64,000 nucleotides of DNA from Ophioderma brevispina (Eukaryota; Echinodermata; Ophiuroidea; Amphilepidida; Ophiodermatidae): NCBI GenBank assembly GCA_023653785.1, contig JAMKCH010049418.1, forward strand, positions 83,435-147,434, in the 5' to 3' direction. The notes beneath the pieces were generated by a model, which searched no databases, was not told the DNA's origin, and saw nothing but the letters and a program-made list of their open reading frames with translations. Shown one piece after another: positions 47,945-59,142 of the stretch. The position numbers and the translations under genes were made by a program. Within the stretch, counting starts at the first letter, position 1. Each line of letters begins with the position of its first letter.

Positions 47945-48780
47945 ATAATGACCATCAAAAAAGTCATAATATAGGCTAAAGAATAACAAAAGAATTAACA
48001 AATAAAAATGAATACAAATAACAAATGGAAGGAAATAAGAAAAAGATCAGACAAATTAAAATAAAAAATAAAGAAAACGAAAATATTAACGGATGCGGAC
48101 AAATAATAACAATTATTTTAAAATTAAAACAAATTCAAATCCGTGGGACACTTGAGTTCTTAGAATAATCATTAAATAAATCGTTAAAATAAAAAAAAAA
48201 ATAAGAACATAATTAATATATTTTTAGCGCCTTCCCAAAAAGGGAATAGAAAATTATAAAATGAATAAATGGAAACCAAAAAATTTTAAAAAATCAGTAC
48301 AAAAAAACTAAAGAAAACGACCAGAATAATAAATAAAATAAAAGACCAAAATGTAAAAAATCCAAATAACTGGGGATAATAAAAATATTTTAAAAAGTAA
48401 TCAAATCATAGCCTATACACAAAATATTAATAAATAAAATCATTAAAATGATTTTATTATTATTATCAATAATGTCAATACACTAAACAAAATAAAGATG
48501 ACTAAAATAGTAACATAAAAACAAAGTAATAACACAAATACAATTACAAAAGTAAAAACCCAAAATTTGATAAATACAAATATTATAAAGTAAATCGTTA
48601 CATAAACATTGAAAATAAACAAATTAAAGATGATTAAATAGGTAAAATAAAAACTAACTAATAAATAAGAAATGAACACATATAAATTACATATAAAACA
48701 AATAACCAATATGAATAAAATCTATACATTATAAATTAAAATCAAAGAACAAAGAATAGAATATAATAAAAAACGAAAGG
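47945..48780. repeat. A-rich low-complexity block
   Basis: About 0.83 kb made almost entirely of A-rich words such as aataaat and aaatac, with T, G and C rare on the plus strand. The 88-codon minus frame at 48443-48709 is only F/I/V/L and reflects composition. It directly precedes a LINE fragment. Confidence 0.8.
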
Positions 48781-48784
48781 AATT

Positions 48785-49250
48785 GTTGCGACATGAAATT
48801 TTTCATTATTGTAACCTGGCGTCATATTCCAAGCAAGTGTCCAAGAAAAACTTACAATTATGGAATCAAGTCACTTACCAAACCTTGCAGGTGTGTATGA
48901 TATCAGGCAATCTAGTGGCCACCAGCAACAGCTACAACAGCACTACTGTACATGACTGTCAATTCCTACAAGACATTTTTTCCAAGTGTCATATGCATCT
49001 GGAAAACCCCTACCAGCTTTACTTGGTTCAGCTCAGTCACTGGAGTTTTTCCGGAGTTGCCTGAAGCCACTCACACCGTCCGCTAGCTAGCCACACGGAC
49101 CTTCTTTTTACTTGCACCAGTCTTTTGTTCCTGCACACTTAGTTGATCTTTGCTCCTGTGACCAAGCACCTTTTTCACCGAGTACAACAATACTCTACTA
49201 CTGAGTGATGTAATGATTGGAAGATAGATAAGATAGATGCGTCCAACTTA
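48785..49250 (+). pseudogene. LINE ORF2 C-terminal fragment
   Basis: Plus-strand segments T-T-V-H-D-C-Q-F-L-Q, then F-F-P-S-V-I-C-I-W, then S-S-V-T-G-V-F in neighbouring frames follow the end pattern of Jockey/CR1/RTE ORF2 proteins (Y-x-x-S-F-F-P-R-x-I-x-x-W-N-x-L-P). The stretch ends at ggaagatagataagatagat, a short tandem tail typical of these elements. It is heavily 5' truncated; no RT core lies upstream, where the A-rich block begins. Confidence 0.5.
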
Positions 49251-49308
49251 TTCCAGTTAACAGTCAATCTAAAAAACTTGCAAGTCGCCTGAACATGCAG
49301 CCACGGAA

Positions 49309-49572
49309 TGACAATTCATCTTTGACATCAATTCAAACAATCTAAACAACTTGCAGGAAAACGTCTGCTTCAATTCAACATACAAATTCCAGCCAACCTC
49401 GGTTAACAAATGGCTCAGAGCGACCGATAAGGTTCTGAACAGAAGCATCACAACCACCGCCAACATGAACCCACTGGCAACCCACAGTTTACCAGCCTCC
49501 CCCCTCCCCAACCAGTCCCCAACTAACCAGCAAAACCTGAAACCTAGAAAGCCGAGAACCGCGAAATTCTAG
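49309..49572 (+). other. Unidentified ~87-codon open frame
   Basis: Open from a stop near 49309 to the stop at 49570, with N/S/T/P-rich composition and a basic end (K-P-R-K-P-R-T-A-K-F). No good ATG is near the start, and no family was recognised. A following AT-rich sequence has no clear polyadenylation signal. It could be a terminal exon or a retrotransposon remnant. Confidence 0.2.
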
Positions 49573-49659
49573 TTATTATTTATTTTGTTGTTCGTTTTAA
49601 TTATAAATTTTAGGCATAATTACTCTATCATCACTTCATCTAATTCCATTTGTGCAGAA

Positions 49660-50140
49660 GACCTTATGATGAGATGCTATCCAAAATGTATGAAACAATG
49701 GATAGAAAATTAAATTGGTATTGTTTGGACGATTTTGGCGTGGTGTAGCTGTGGGTGTGTGGGAGACATTCCTTGTACTGTAAATTAAAGAAGTATGTTG
49801 GAATAATGGTATGGTATATTAGATTAAAAGAGTATGTTGGTTTAGGGTTTGGTGTAAAAGTCAAAATATGGTACATTTAAGAGGTATGCTGAGATAATGG
49901 AATAGTTTTTTTAGAATGGAGCGTGGAATAGTACATTAAAAGGTTATTTTAAATTTTTGGTTTGGAATGGTTGATTAAGTTGTTTAAAGGATTATGTTGG
50001 GTTTTTGTATGATATGACAGATTAAAACGCATGGCTTTGTCAGAAGAGGGTTACAGGGGTATTTTGGGACAATAGTACAAGGTATATAATATGAAATGGT
50101 AAAGCGGTATGCTGGGTTTTTGTGTGTGTTTTAGTATCCC
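49660..50140 (+). repeat. Diverged ~50 bp minisatellite
   Basis: Repeated phrases of the form ttaaaagrgtatgytggg, then tttggtatggta, occur at about 49786, 49826, 49876, 49935, 49990, 50040 and 50100 with irregular spacing. It ends at a C-run near 50142. Confidence 0.55.
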
Positions 50141-50657
50141 TCCCCCCCCCCCCCGCGCTGCCTATTTCGTTAATGTTCTTGTCGTTAACGTAGTGTTTTT
50201 AAGACTCATTAGTTTACCTCTACTAATTTATTCACAGTTATATTATATTTGCCGAATTGTATTACGTCAGGGATTACGGGAATTGTTACATATTATAAGT
50301 TACTTTTACATTTTCCCTTTAATGGATAGCCTTATGATCATAATCATATGCAATCCATCCCACTGTCTATGCCCGGAAATATTAATTCAAAGTCGATACT
50401 ATGGCCTCGAGGGTAATAACAATAAATCGGCAAATCATTTTGAATCTACGGGATTTCCATTTTTCATTCATTTGACACAAGTGATGCTGATTTTCCTCAG
50501 ATCATGTTTCGTTGCAGAAAGAAAAACACATCAGATAGCAAGAACTGACAGTAATACTGTGTTGATTCAACATCGATTGACTTTAGCACATTGGTCCAAC
50601 AAATTGTTACCAACAGTTACGGAGCCTATTTGGCTCAACCCGCACGACAAACGTTGA
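50109..50657 (+). CDS. 182-codon open frame, unrecognised
   Basis: The longest open frame in the window. Its first residues come from the minisatellite and a C-run (P-P-P-P-P), residues about 20-80 are hydrophobic (possible one or two membrane segments), and the C-terminal half is ordinary in composition. I recognise no domain, and no second copy exists in the window to test it. In AT-rich DNA an open frame of this length is uncommon but not decisive. It may be chance or part of an unknown host exon. Confidence 0.2.
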   Translation: MLGFCVCFSIPPPPPRAAYFVNVLVVNVVFLRLISLPLLIYSQLYYICRIVLRQGLRELLHIISYFYIFPLMDSLMIIIICNPSHCLCPEILIQSRYYGLEGNNNKSANHFESTGFPFFIHLTQVMLIFLRSCFVAERKTHQIARTDSNTVLIQHRLTLAHWSNKLLPTVTEPIWLNPHDKR

Positions 50658-51150
50658 GCAATCTTGTAACTGCATGGGCAGAGTCGCACCGACCGGGGGC
50701 AGGGGGCAATGGAATAAGATTTGCATTATACATTGATTTTCAAGGGACTGCGACCAACTTGATATAAATTTGAATTAATTTAGCCCATATTTATTGGTCG
50801 AGCTATGAGTTGCACAATTATTGGGCGAGACGTAATATTTGAAAATTCATAGCGACCCCAATAAAACCAGTGCAAATACTGTATTGGAAGAAATGCATTG
50901 TGGGAAGAACACTATATCTCCTCTCGGTCGCCACGTTCGTCATTGATGACGTTGCTCGGCATTGGCGACGTTGTATGACTTCTAAAGTCAATAGCCTAAA
51001 ATAGTCTAGCAGATTATATGGTTTCCCCTGCACAAAAATTAATTCTAACATGATTTTGGCACGAGTGTGCCATCTTCAAAAAATTTGATATTACCAAAAT
51101 CAAACATTGACCCAAGGGGTCCGTTTGACGGCCATCTTGGATTAAGAGTG
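50658..51150. other. Region without recognised feature
   Basis: Non-coding as far as I can see. It contains a ggcacgagtgtgcc hairpin at about 51058 and ends at the SINE head. Confidence 0.5.
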
Positions 51151-51475
51151 GGCACATGTGGTCCAGTGGATAAGATGGCCGACTCATGATCTGAAGGTTG
51201 TGGGTTCGAGCCCCGCTGTAGCCAATGTGTTGTGCACTTGGGCAAGGCACTTTACCTCACTTGCTTCGTCGACCCAAGCGATATTCGGGTAGCTGTTAGG
51301 GGGAATATTACAATCTAAATGCTGATAGGATTGTGCGCATGGCCGGCTGTCGACCTAGGTGAAGCGAAATGATTGTGACGATTTCCTGATGGCAGCGTAA
51401 TAATAATTGGCAACAGCGCTTTGCCTACTTGTGTAAAAAGGCGCTATATAAATCTCAATATTATTATTATTATAG
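51151..51475 (+). mobile_element. tRNA-type SINE with LINE-like tail
   Basis: A tRNA-like head carries box A tggtccagtgg (51159-51169) and box B ggttcgagccc (51203-51213), spaced as in a tRNA gene. The body tgcacttgggcaaggcactt follows. The 3' end has gcgctatataaat and then ATT repeats, shared in type with L2/CR1 LINE tails that supply the retrotransposition machinery. The length of ~325 bp suits a complete SINE. The same family is present on the minus strand at 45755-46060. Confidence 0.85.
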
Positions 51476-52186
51476 AGGAATTAGCATGAATTCAGTATTC
51501 TGCCGACACATCCTTCAACATGCAGTTTATTCCGTTCAGGCTGCCGAATCCATAGGGTGGTGGCACAATACTAAACTCTTTCCAGAGGAATTTCGCACAA
51601 AGTGGTTCAATCTAGTTGAAAAGTGATTCGTCTAATGATTAGGAATCAGAAAATATATAGTTTGGCATATCTGCGATGTTCAGTTACAGAGATATGGGCG
51701 AAAATGTTATTAAGCCACAGTTCATGATATTGATTGTTTATATTATTACGGGTATCTATTGTATATACGCATGACTGCCTTTATTTGCTACTTGTCGCAG
51801 GTTCGCATCCCCACTCTGCTCAAATTTGAGAAATTAATTTGTTTCGAATTTTGTTAAAGTGAAATAGACGAAGTGTGTCATCTATTCAAGCTATAGTGTA
51901 ATTCACAAGTTGACTACGGAAAAAATATCGGGACCAGCCCTGGTGCCCAAACAAAAGTGGGTCAAAATTAAAGTATTAATAATGGAATAGTATCCCAGAC
52001 AGGTGTAGAAGTTTGTTATAGTCCGCAAGGCTGATAGTCCACCTACAAAGGTATAGAATAGGGCACTCGATTCAGTTGACTCTTCATGCAACATTAGTTT
52101 CACGCTTTATTCCACTGTCGTCTATGGAGCCCGGACTATGGCTCCTGCCGGACCACATCTCCTTTACACCGGTACTGGTAATTCTG
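51476..52186. other. Region without recognised feature
   Basis: Only short frames and no repeat noted. Confidence 0.5.
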
Positions 52187-52188
52187 TA

Positions 52189-52556
52189 CACTGTTAAAAA
52201 AATGTCCGTAAATTTACGGAAATTTCTGGCAGCAGTATTTCCAGTCATTTTTAGGGTAAATTTACAGAAATTTCTGTCAATTAACGGAACTTTGACAGTA
52301 ATTTTACAGAAATTTGTCTCATATTATGGAAAAAAATATGTATTTTAACAGAATTTTTCCGTAATTTAAAATTACGGAACCAAAAAAAAAAGTCCGGAAA
52401 TATTGCTGCCAGAAATTTTTGAAATATTTCCGTAAATTAACATTTTTAGCTATTTTTTATGTTTTTTGTTTTTTATTTTTATTGTTTTCTAAAACAGATT
52501 TTTCCGTAAATTTACGGAAAATCTGTTTTCTTAATTTACGGAAATTTTTAACAGTG
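52189..52556. mobile_element. 368 bp MITE with TA target duplication
   Basis: The ends CACTGTTAAAAA and TTTTTAACAGTG are inverted, with TA on both sides (52187-52188 and 52557-52558), as expected for a Tc1/mariner-type MITE. The interior is full of the palindrome TCCGTAAATTTACGGA and half-sites of it (about 52205, 52262, 52360, 52430, 52504, 52535), so most of the element can fold. No coding capacity. Confidence 0.85.
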
Positions 52557-52558
52557 TA

Positions 52559-53403
52559 GCTACGAAACATGCTGGACAAAAGCATAGATCCGGACTCTTG
52601 CCCCTTTGAAACAGGGTGACTTAACCTTTTCATTTTCCACGTGTTTCATTTGTAATTAGGATTTGATCCCTATACCACAAAAATGTGTCACAATATACAT
52701 TTTCACTTTATTTAGGATAAACCCATGATAAAAGCGCAACAAAGTACACATTTTACGTACACTTATTTCCATTGAGGTCCCAGTCATAGTGAAATTAGTC
52801 AAATGGATTGCACAAATGTGGTGACCGAACAAAGACAACATCAAGCAATTAAACATATTACAAACACACGTGAGGACACACACGCTCAACTCAATCAGTG
52901 ATTGACGAGAAGAAACGCCTTTGAGATATATATCATATATAATGGCCTGATAGGCGTATAATGTATCGTGGATAACACTAAGGGTTCCCAGCATATTGAA
53001 CTTACTAAATTGAACAGAGTTGCTTAATTATTGAGTTTTACAACTGTTCAGGGAAAAAGCTAATATGGGCTGTACAAAATTCTTACAAGTGTAACGATGT
53101 CTCGTGGACACCAAGGTTATAAATATCCTTTAAAACACAAACAAATGAGCCTTGTGCACAAATGATCTGAATTTTATATGATAACACTGTTTTATTATTA
53201 TTTTTCTCAAATTGATTGGTTCAAGAATTTGGAATGTCCAAAACACAATTACAATAATTTTGCAATCTTATCAGCTAATGTCTGTTGCAGTTCAACGATA
53301 TAGTGTCCTCACAGCGAAGACTCCAAAATGACAGCATGCAAATCATATAAATCCACGAGAAATATAATCCATGGGAATCTTCTCAGTCCTGAAAATAATT
53401 AAT
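52559..53403. other. Region without recognised feature
   Basis: A 112-codon minus frame (52656-52994) shows no known motif. Nothing else was seen. Confidence 0.45.
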
Positions 53404-54515
53404 ATAATAATAATAATAACAACAATCTTGATATAGCGCCTAATGCAGAGGCCTCTAGGCGCTTCACATAGAAAGGAGTAATATACAAAATATCAATACG
53501 ACAAATACAAAAATAGATAAAATTATAATGTTAAAACAACAATGATATACATCAATTATACACAATTTCAAAATAACTTTAAATTTAAGTAGAATTTCAA
53601 ACATATATATATATTGTGACCAACAGATAGAAGAGAAAGACAACACAGTTGCCTCCCATACTAAGAACATATGGGGATACACCTGAATCGTCAGCTGTGA
53701 GGATCTGTGTATATGTACCCCACAGTGACATCGGTTAAGTCTTGATCTTTCCTGGATTCAGATGCCTCTAACCCTACCTAACTGATGAAAACAACTATCC
53801 TAGGCAACCGGATTGGATGAAGGTAGAGAATAAGAAAAAGAAAGGGGAACAAATCACAGAATTATAATTAGTGATTGGACTGCTTCAGAAACAGGATACG
53901 TATCAGGAGCCAAAATGTTGTGTAAATAGGAATGTCTTCAGACGTGACGTGACTTGAAAATAGTTGCTGACTGAGCTAAGCGGATACTGTTAGGGAGTTT
54001 ATTCCACAAATGTGCTGCTGCGTAAGCAAAAGATCTATCACCATAGAACTTTGTTGATGAGTTGGCTGATTTGCTCAGCTGGGAGCAAGAAAATGATCTC
54101 AAGGTTCTCGGTGGTGAATACAGCTGTATGAGCTCAGATATATAGGCAGGTGACATGCTGTGGATGGCCTTATTCGCTGATGTAGAGCACGTTAGATAAG
54201 ACCGTTGCCAGGTCAACTGGCTCAGGCTAACTTTGGTTCTCGCCACTGATCACATTGATCACAACACAAATCCTATGGCAAATCACAATTCGGAACAGCT
54301 GCATGAGCCAAGGCGTGAGCCAGTAACCAATGGATACTAACGTGCACTACATCAGCGAATAGGTGAGAAGTAGAATCTTTAAAACTGCCCTCTGTTTAAT
54401 TGGAAGCCAATGTAGTTGGTAGAGAGCTGGTGTGATATGGTCTCGTCGACGAATTTTAAGGACAAGACGGGCAGCTGCATTTTGAACTCGCATTTTGAAC
54501 TCGTTGGTCAATTCT
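53404..54515 (-). pseudogene. 5'-truncated L2/CR1-like LINE, ORF2 C-terminus plus 3' UTR
   Basis: On the minus strand, V-Q-N-A-A-A-R-L-V and H-I-T-P-A-L-Y-Q-L-H-W-L-P appear near 54490-54410. A 102-codon open frame (54246-53938) follows with Y-I-S-E-L-I-Q-L-Y-S-P-P-R-T-L-R-S and then Y-G-D-R-S-F-A-Y-A-A and L-W-N-K-L-P, the standard end of L2-type ORF2. The 3' UTR runs to aggcgctatatcaagattg and ATT repeats at 53404. Between the two coding parts about 110 bases do not fit and break the frame. It is the same family as 11396-14050 (shared 3' UTR). It lacks RT and endonuclease, so it is a dead 5'-truncated copy. Confidence 0.85.
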
Positions 54516-54824
54516 CTTTCTGGTCATTTCTGACCACTATATTGCTCTGTTGGTCAAAATGCAATTGTAGTTTTAATTAGTTTGAGTGTTATGGTATAAT
54601 TCTCAAACAAATTGAGAGAAATGTGTTCATCGTGAGAAATGTCCGAGTGTGTCTTAAAAGAAGACAATGTAAACCCGAAAATGGTCCTCTAAAGAATAAA
54701 AACTGTTCCTTTATTTTGATGTGTTACTTTTTAGGTGTCTGATTGAGCGTTGAGCAGTTGATAAAAAGGTTTCGTTATCCTTCTCTCATACGATGTATAG
54801 ATTTGATAGTACATACGTACCACG

Positions 54825-55333
54825 TAATTAAAGGGAATGGCATGAAAAAAATGACATAATGAAAAGGACCCTTATTGAAATCATTTCCACGAGTAAATAC
54901 AGTAAAAACAGGAAGAGTTCCAGGGGAAGGTGGCAGTTTGTGGCAATTTTTGGAACAGAAAAGCAAGGTGTTCACATCCCTGACAGAATTTACAGTGTAT
55001 CTAGCATGTTTTGTGACACAATTCAAAAGCATTCAGACCGGAATTCAGGCATTGTACTTTAGGCTTGTAGTAAGATATTGATCTGGCAAGTGAAAGATGG
55101 ATTAACCGGGATTAGCACATATACAATAGCAACGATCTGTGAGTTTTTTTTTTTTTTTTTTTTATGCTTGTTCCAGAAATTGCCACAATCTCCCCCCCCC
55201 CCCCCCCGGAACTCTTCTTGTTTTTACTGTTTTTACAGAATGTAAACATCCAACTTGTTTTCAAACTCATAAGGTTCAGTAAGGGTCCTTTTCATTATGT
55301 CAATTTTTTATGCCATTATGTCCCTTTAAATTA
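54825..55333. mobile_element. ~0.5 kb foldback MITE
   Basis: The left taattaaaggg, gacataatgaaaaggaccct, ggaagagttccagggg and tggcaatttttggaac are mirrored on the right by ttccagaaattgcca, ccggaactcttcttg, agggtccttttcattatgtc and ccctttaaatta. The arms cover about 170 bp each. The right arm contains long runs of T and C (55147 and 55192). The 67- and 68-codon frames inside are by-products. Confidence 0.8.
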
Positions 55334-57054
55334 AAAGACACCTGATACACACGCAGAGGCCAAGTGTTGTTAATTTGTAAAATTAGGTCGTCAATGTTAA
55401 AATTAAACGTTTTTATTTTGGAATACACTGTGAACTATATATCTTTGTAGCTCCCTATATTCGCAATTTCTACCGCAAAAGACGATCCCCTTAACGACGA
55501 AGCTGTCATACAGTTTGACGGATGGATTCACTCAACTGTATTGGAGCAATTTCCTCAAGAGACAAAAATGGGTAGAGAACAGGGATTTGCAATTACCTTA
55601 AAACCCCTCAACAAAATGCATTAGTTTTATTGCATAGGTGCTCGATTGCTTTATTGGGAGTTTTCAAGTCAAGACTTCAATCATGATGTTACGGGTGGAG
55701 ATACTGGAGCACGTGCTACCCAAGGGGGAGAAAAATATAGGTTAATGTTGTCAATACTTTTTCTCACTTTGTATCCTCTGAGGTGCTGGGTTCGACTCAC
55801 GTATAGGCCTATGAGGGTATACGTGCATGTGGTTTCATGTCATTATTTCAGCTACATCATACACTCAAAACCACGTACTTTATCAGTTTGCGATTTTCCC
55901 ACAGGTAGTCTGTAACTTAATCATTTGTATCTTGTCAATTTTAAGATTATTTTAATGTTTCTGAGAATACAACTCTATCGAAGACTACTAGATCATAACA
56001 TAGTTTTTACAACATTGGAAAATATGTTTTGCTTTAAAAGTTGATATAATATTGCTGCCGCGTAAGGCGCAGCTGATACAGTCGTGCACATTTGTAATCA
56101 GAAAATTTCGTCCTAATAGAGGCTTCATTTCATTCCCAAAAGGTTGTAGGGAAGGGGCCCACTCAAATCTTGCCTTTCTTCAATAATTTTGTTAAATCTC
56201 CTAAAGAGCCGCACTTGGTCTGCTACATATAGTTTATACCATCTCAGAACGCTCTAGTACTGTAGTATGCCCTATATTGGTGAAATGGGAACCCTATCAT
56301 TGCGTTTCTTCGGGTGGGACAATCGCGTTCATTCCCTTTCACCTATTATGTAAATTCAAATATCACTTTTTCCTATGCTATACATTTGAACAATTTATAT
56401 AAATCGTCGGATGTATGGATGTTAAAAACAACCGAAATTCTAAAAAACGTTTTTTGAGAGAGTCGGTACGCAATCAATATACAAATTCAAATGTTTAGAT
56501 TCAACTACAAATGAGAATAAACAATTCAACCTTTACATTTCGGTGTCAATTTATATATACTTAACATGTGAAAAAAATAACTAAAATCTAATGATAAGAT
56601 TATCCTTCAAAATCGAAAACGCAACTAAAACACGACATTCACCGAATTGTTCCATAGCATATTTACGATGTTAAGCATCCGTCATATGTAATTACACAAA
56701 TCGGCGATATCTCGAACATCCGTCCACAATCGACTTTAATTACGTCACCTCAGATTTGCGTGTTGATGTGTTTTACAAACTGACGGATGTTTGAGAAAAC
56801 CATAGTTTCGGGCATTTTGAACTGTCCAACGTATTTAGTAAATTTCCTGAATCACAATATCCATTCATTTTAGTAATGATTTTGTTTCTGTAAGTACTAA
56901 ATAATCTATTGGTTTTAATTACAATTAGTTAGATTTAAAACACGCAGTCGTAAAAAGTACCCAAAATATGTGCTATGAGGGCTTAGGATTCGTTACTTTG
57001 TAAAACACTAAAGTCCCTCTATTCTCAACACATCCGTCAAAAACAAGCAAATAT
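55334..57054. other. Region without recognised gene
   Basis: Short frames only. The words catccgtc and gacggatg recur (about 55520, 56678, 56718, 56780, 57030) in both orientations, possibly remnants of an inverted-repeat element. Confidence 0.4.
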
Positions 57055-57434
57055 TTATTAAGCTAATCATCTCCCTTAAGCTACGGCGAAGTCTTTCTAT
57101 TTTCTTTTCTTTGTGGGGATAGTTTGCGGGTACTGGGGATGGTGATTTGTACCAAAATCAAAATATTTTATGATTATTTGTGTCACTAGAACCTATGAAT
57201 AGGAATTAAAAACCAAACACTACTCCCTTAATTAGGTCATAGGAAGAAAACGAACGATTTCAAACCTAATTAAATCCCGGTGTACGATGAGAGTCTTTCT
57301 CTTTTCCTTTTGTGTGAGAGTTCGGGTAGTGGGGAAGGATTTTGAAAGAAAAACCAAAATCAAAATATTTTTATGGATTAATTTGTGTCACTAACCTATG
57401 AATAGTATTTCACCAAACCCTCCCATGTGACAGT
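57055..57434 (+). repeat. Two monomers of the ~190 bp satellite
   Basis: Two copies of the unit found at 62245-64000: ctcccttaagctacggcgaa, tctttctattttc, gggtactggggatgg, caaaatcaaaatatttt, cactag, then ctatgaatag. The second monomer stops at caaaccctcccatg, in the middle of the unit. Confidence 0.85.
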
Positions 57435-58550
57435 CACAGGCATCGGGTTGTTTCTTTCTTTGCTTCTTGCGGGAATGTTGTAAAAATCCTTCGCAATCCT
57501 TGCTGTTTCTATGGCCATCTTACCATATTTTTGTTAACTTCCAGTCCTCAACAAATCACTTTTCGCTGTCCGTTATTAAATTTTGGCTATTTTTTTTTTC
57601 ACGCTAACGTCATACTGGTGATAATTTCTCCTTGTCGGAGTAAGCAAGTTGAACGGGCAGCCATTGTGACTGTGGTGTTATGTACCCATGTGGTACTTGA
57701 CAGATGTTAGGCAAGAAGTTATCATACTTAGTACTACCAGAGTAGGTTTGGTTCTAATCTGGATTTCGGACGATCCTCGCCAAAGTTTTACTAGTTACAA
57801 ATCAAATTAACGTGATGTCATTAGTCATCTGTAGCTTGTGTCTGCGAATACAGGTAGTGTGAAATGCCTGATGCATGAACCACCATGCCCATATGTTATG
57901 TTGACCACTCGCTGACTGATACGGTAGGATCGTTTCATGTTATCATATATGTACTGTAATTTCTGGAAAGTGGCATGATGGGACACACTGTTAAAATATA
58001 CGCTGCTATATTTTACCAATTCTTTTTTCACCTCCTACTATTTACCGATCTTAGTGTTACTAGTATCTACCGATAATAGTTAGACCCGAGCAAATTTCAA
58101 TTCGAACATTATTGCTGGTTATGGTGTCGGCCTCATAGGATAGCCACACCATCAAACTTAACCTTGAATTGACCCGATTATAGTAAGCAAATACATGTGA
58201 TAGTACCAAAAACGTGTGATATATTTGTGATGCTATGTGTGATATTCTAGTACGAATACAGGTGATCACCGTAATAACACCATCATGTGCATAGCACGCA
58301 ACCTGTGCTAGTACGCATACCTGTGATCTTATCACTGCTGATATGCATTTTGGCGTATCAAACAAACAAAGCTATTTTGATTCAACGTGAAACACTTATC
58401 GCCCTACATGCTAATTACAACAAAACACATATCGGTACGTAACCAGTAGTAGTATGTTTCTAACCCTCCGAAAATCTTGAACCCGAGTGAGATTAATTTC
58501 TCTAGGCTTGTTCTCTTCTTTTCTGAATTACATAAGAGTTCATTAAAACT

Positions 58551-58844
58551 TTGAAACCCTTTTCGAATGAAAACACTGTTCTGGAACTGTGGAGTGTATG
58601 CATGTCTATCAGAAGGCAACAAAATAAAATACTTTGTTCAGCTAAAGTCTGGAACTTTAAATCCACAATGCCTACCACCTTTTACTTGTTCTATTACTCA
58701 GTGGTCAAGTTCGAGACGAACCCAGGCCCATCAAACGAGTTCCCATGTGGCTCTGCCAAGCAGAGTTCCACGATAATGCCAAGGCAATGTTATGCGATAA
58801 TTGTCAATTTTGGTGCCTACAGCCAGATTGTTCGGCTTATCTGA
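58551..58844 (+). pseudogene. LINE ORF start with 2A-like motif
   Basis: A 97-codon open frame with a basic, cysteine-poor N-terminus, then a hydrophobic L-F-Y-Y-S-V-V segment followed by K-F-E-T-N-P-G-P (58707-58730). NPGP preceded by E-x is the core of 2A-type ribosome-skipping peptides, known at the N-terminus of APE-type LINE proteins from sea urchin, amphioxus and molluscs. The canonical D-V/I-E-x-N-P-G-P is altered here to K-F-E-T-N-P-G-P, so activity is uncertain. The frame is lost right after P-C-G by a one-base change into the PHD-like part. Confidence 0.7.
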
Positions 58845-58980
58845 CCATTGTTTACGGGAGTTTATGAATTATTCTGGCATTTTTTTTTCAATGTTATCTG
58901 TTACCAATGTGGAGCCCCAAATTTTGATAGTTCCCTCTTTGGTACGAGAATCAATGCAATTGAATATAAACCCCTTTTCA
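58745..58980 (+). pseudogene. PHD-like zinc finger of the LINE
   Basis: P-C-G (58745-58753), then C-Q-A-E-F-H-D (from 58754), M-L-C-D-N-C-Q-F-W-C (58787-58816), then C-Y-Q-C-G-A-P-N-F (about 58896-58922). This gives the C-x2-C ... C-x2-C-x2-W-C ... C-x2-C spacing of PHD-type fingers found in CR1/Jockey-group proteins after the N-terminal 2A. A frame change and an insertion of T residues (58877-58885) separate the halves. The role is inferred: nucleic-acid or chromatin contact. Confidence 0.65.
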
Positions 58981-59142
58981 ATCACTTGATTCAAGTGGTC
59001 AGGATTTGAACATAAATGGTTCATTGAATGATATACATCCACATTAACCTCAACTCCTACAGATTCTTCTGATCATGACCACGCTTGCCAAAAATTAACA
59101 CAACACCACCACAAAAATCGCAAAAATAAGTTAAGAGGCCAT

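Noticed and set aside
48443..48709. 88-codon minus frame of F/I/V/L
   Set aside because: Reverse reading of the A-rich block, not a membrane protein.
51151..51225. Possible tRNA gene
   Set aside because: Boxes A and B are present, but the head is followed by a SINE body and tail and no clean cloverleaf acceptor stem was found.
51014..51250. Minus-strand frames reading G-A-R-T-H-N-L-Q-I-M-S
   Set aside because: This is the reverse translation of the SINE's tRNA-like head (box B region), a well-known false protein.
55147..55208. Long T and C runs as a terminator or promoter
   Set aside because: They lie inside one arm of a foldback MITE; no gene context.
58704..58730. NPGP motif as evidence of an integrated RNA virus
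   Set aside because: It is followed by PHD-like, endonuclease and LINE reverse transcriptase parts in order, so it belongs to a non-LTR retrotransposon.
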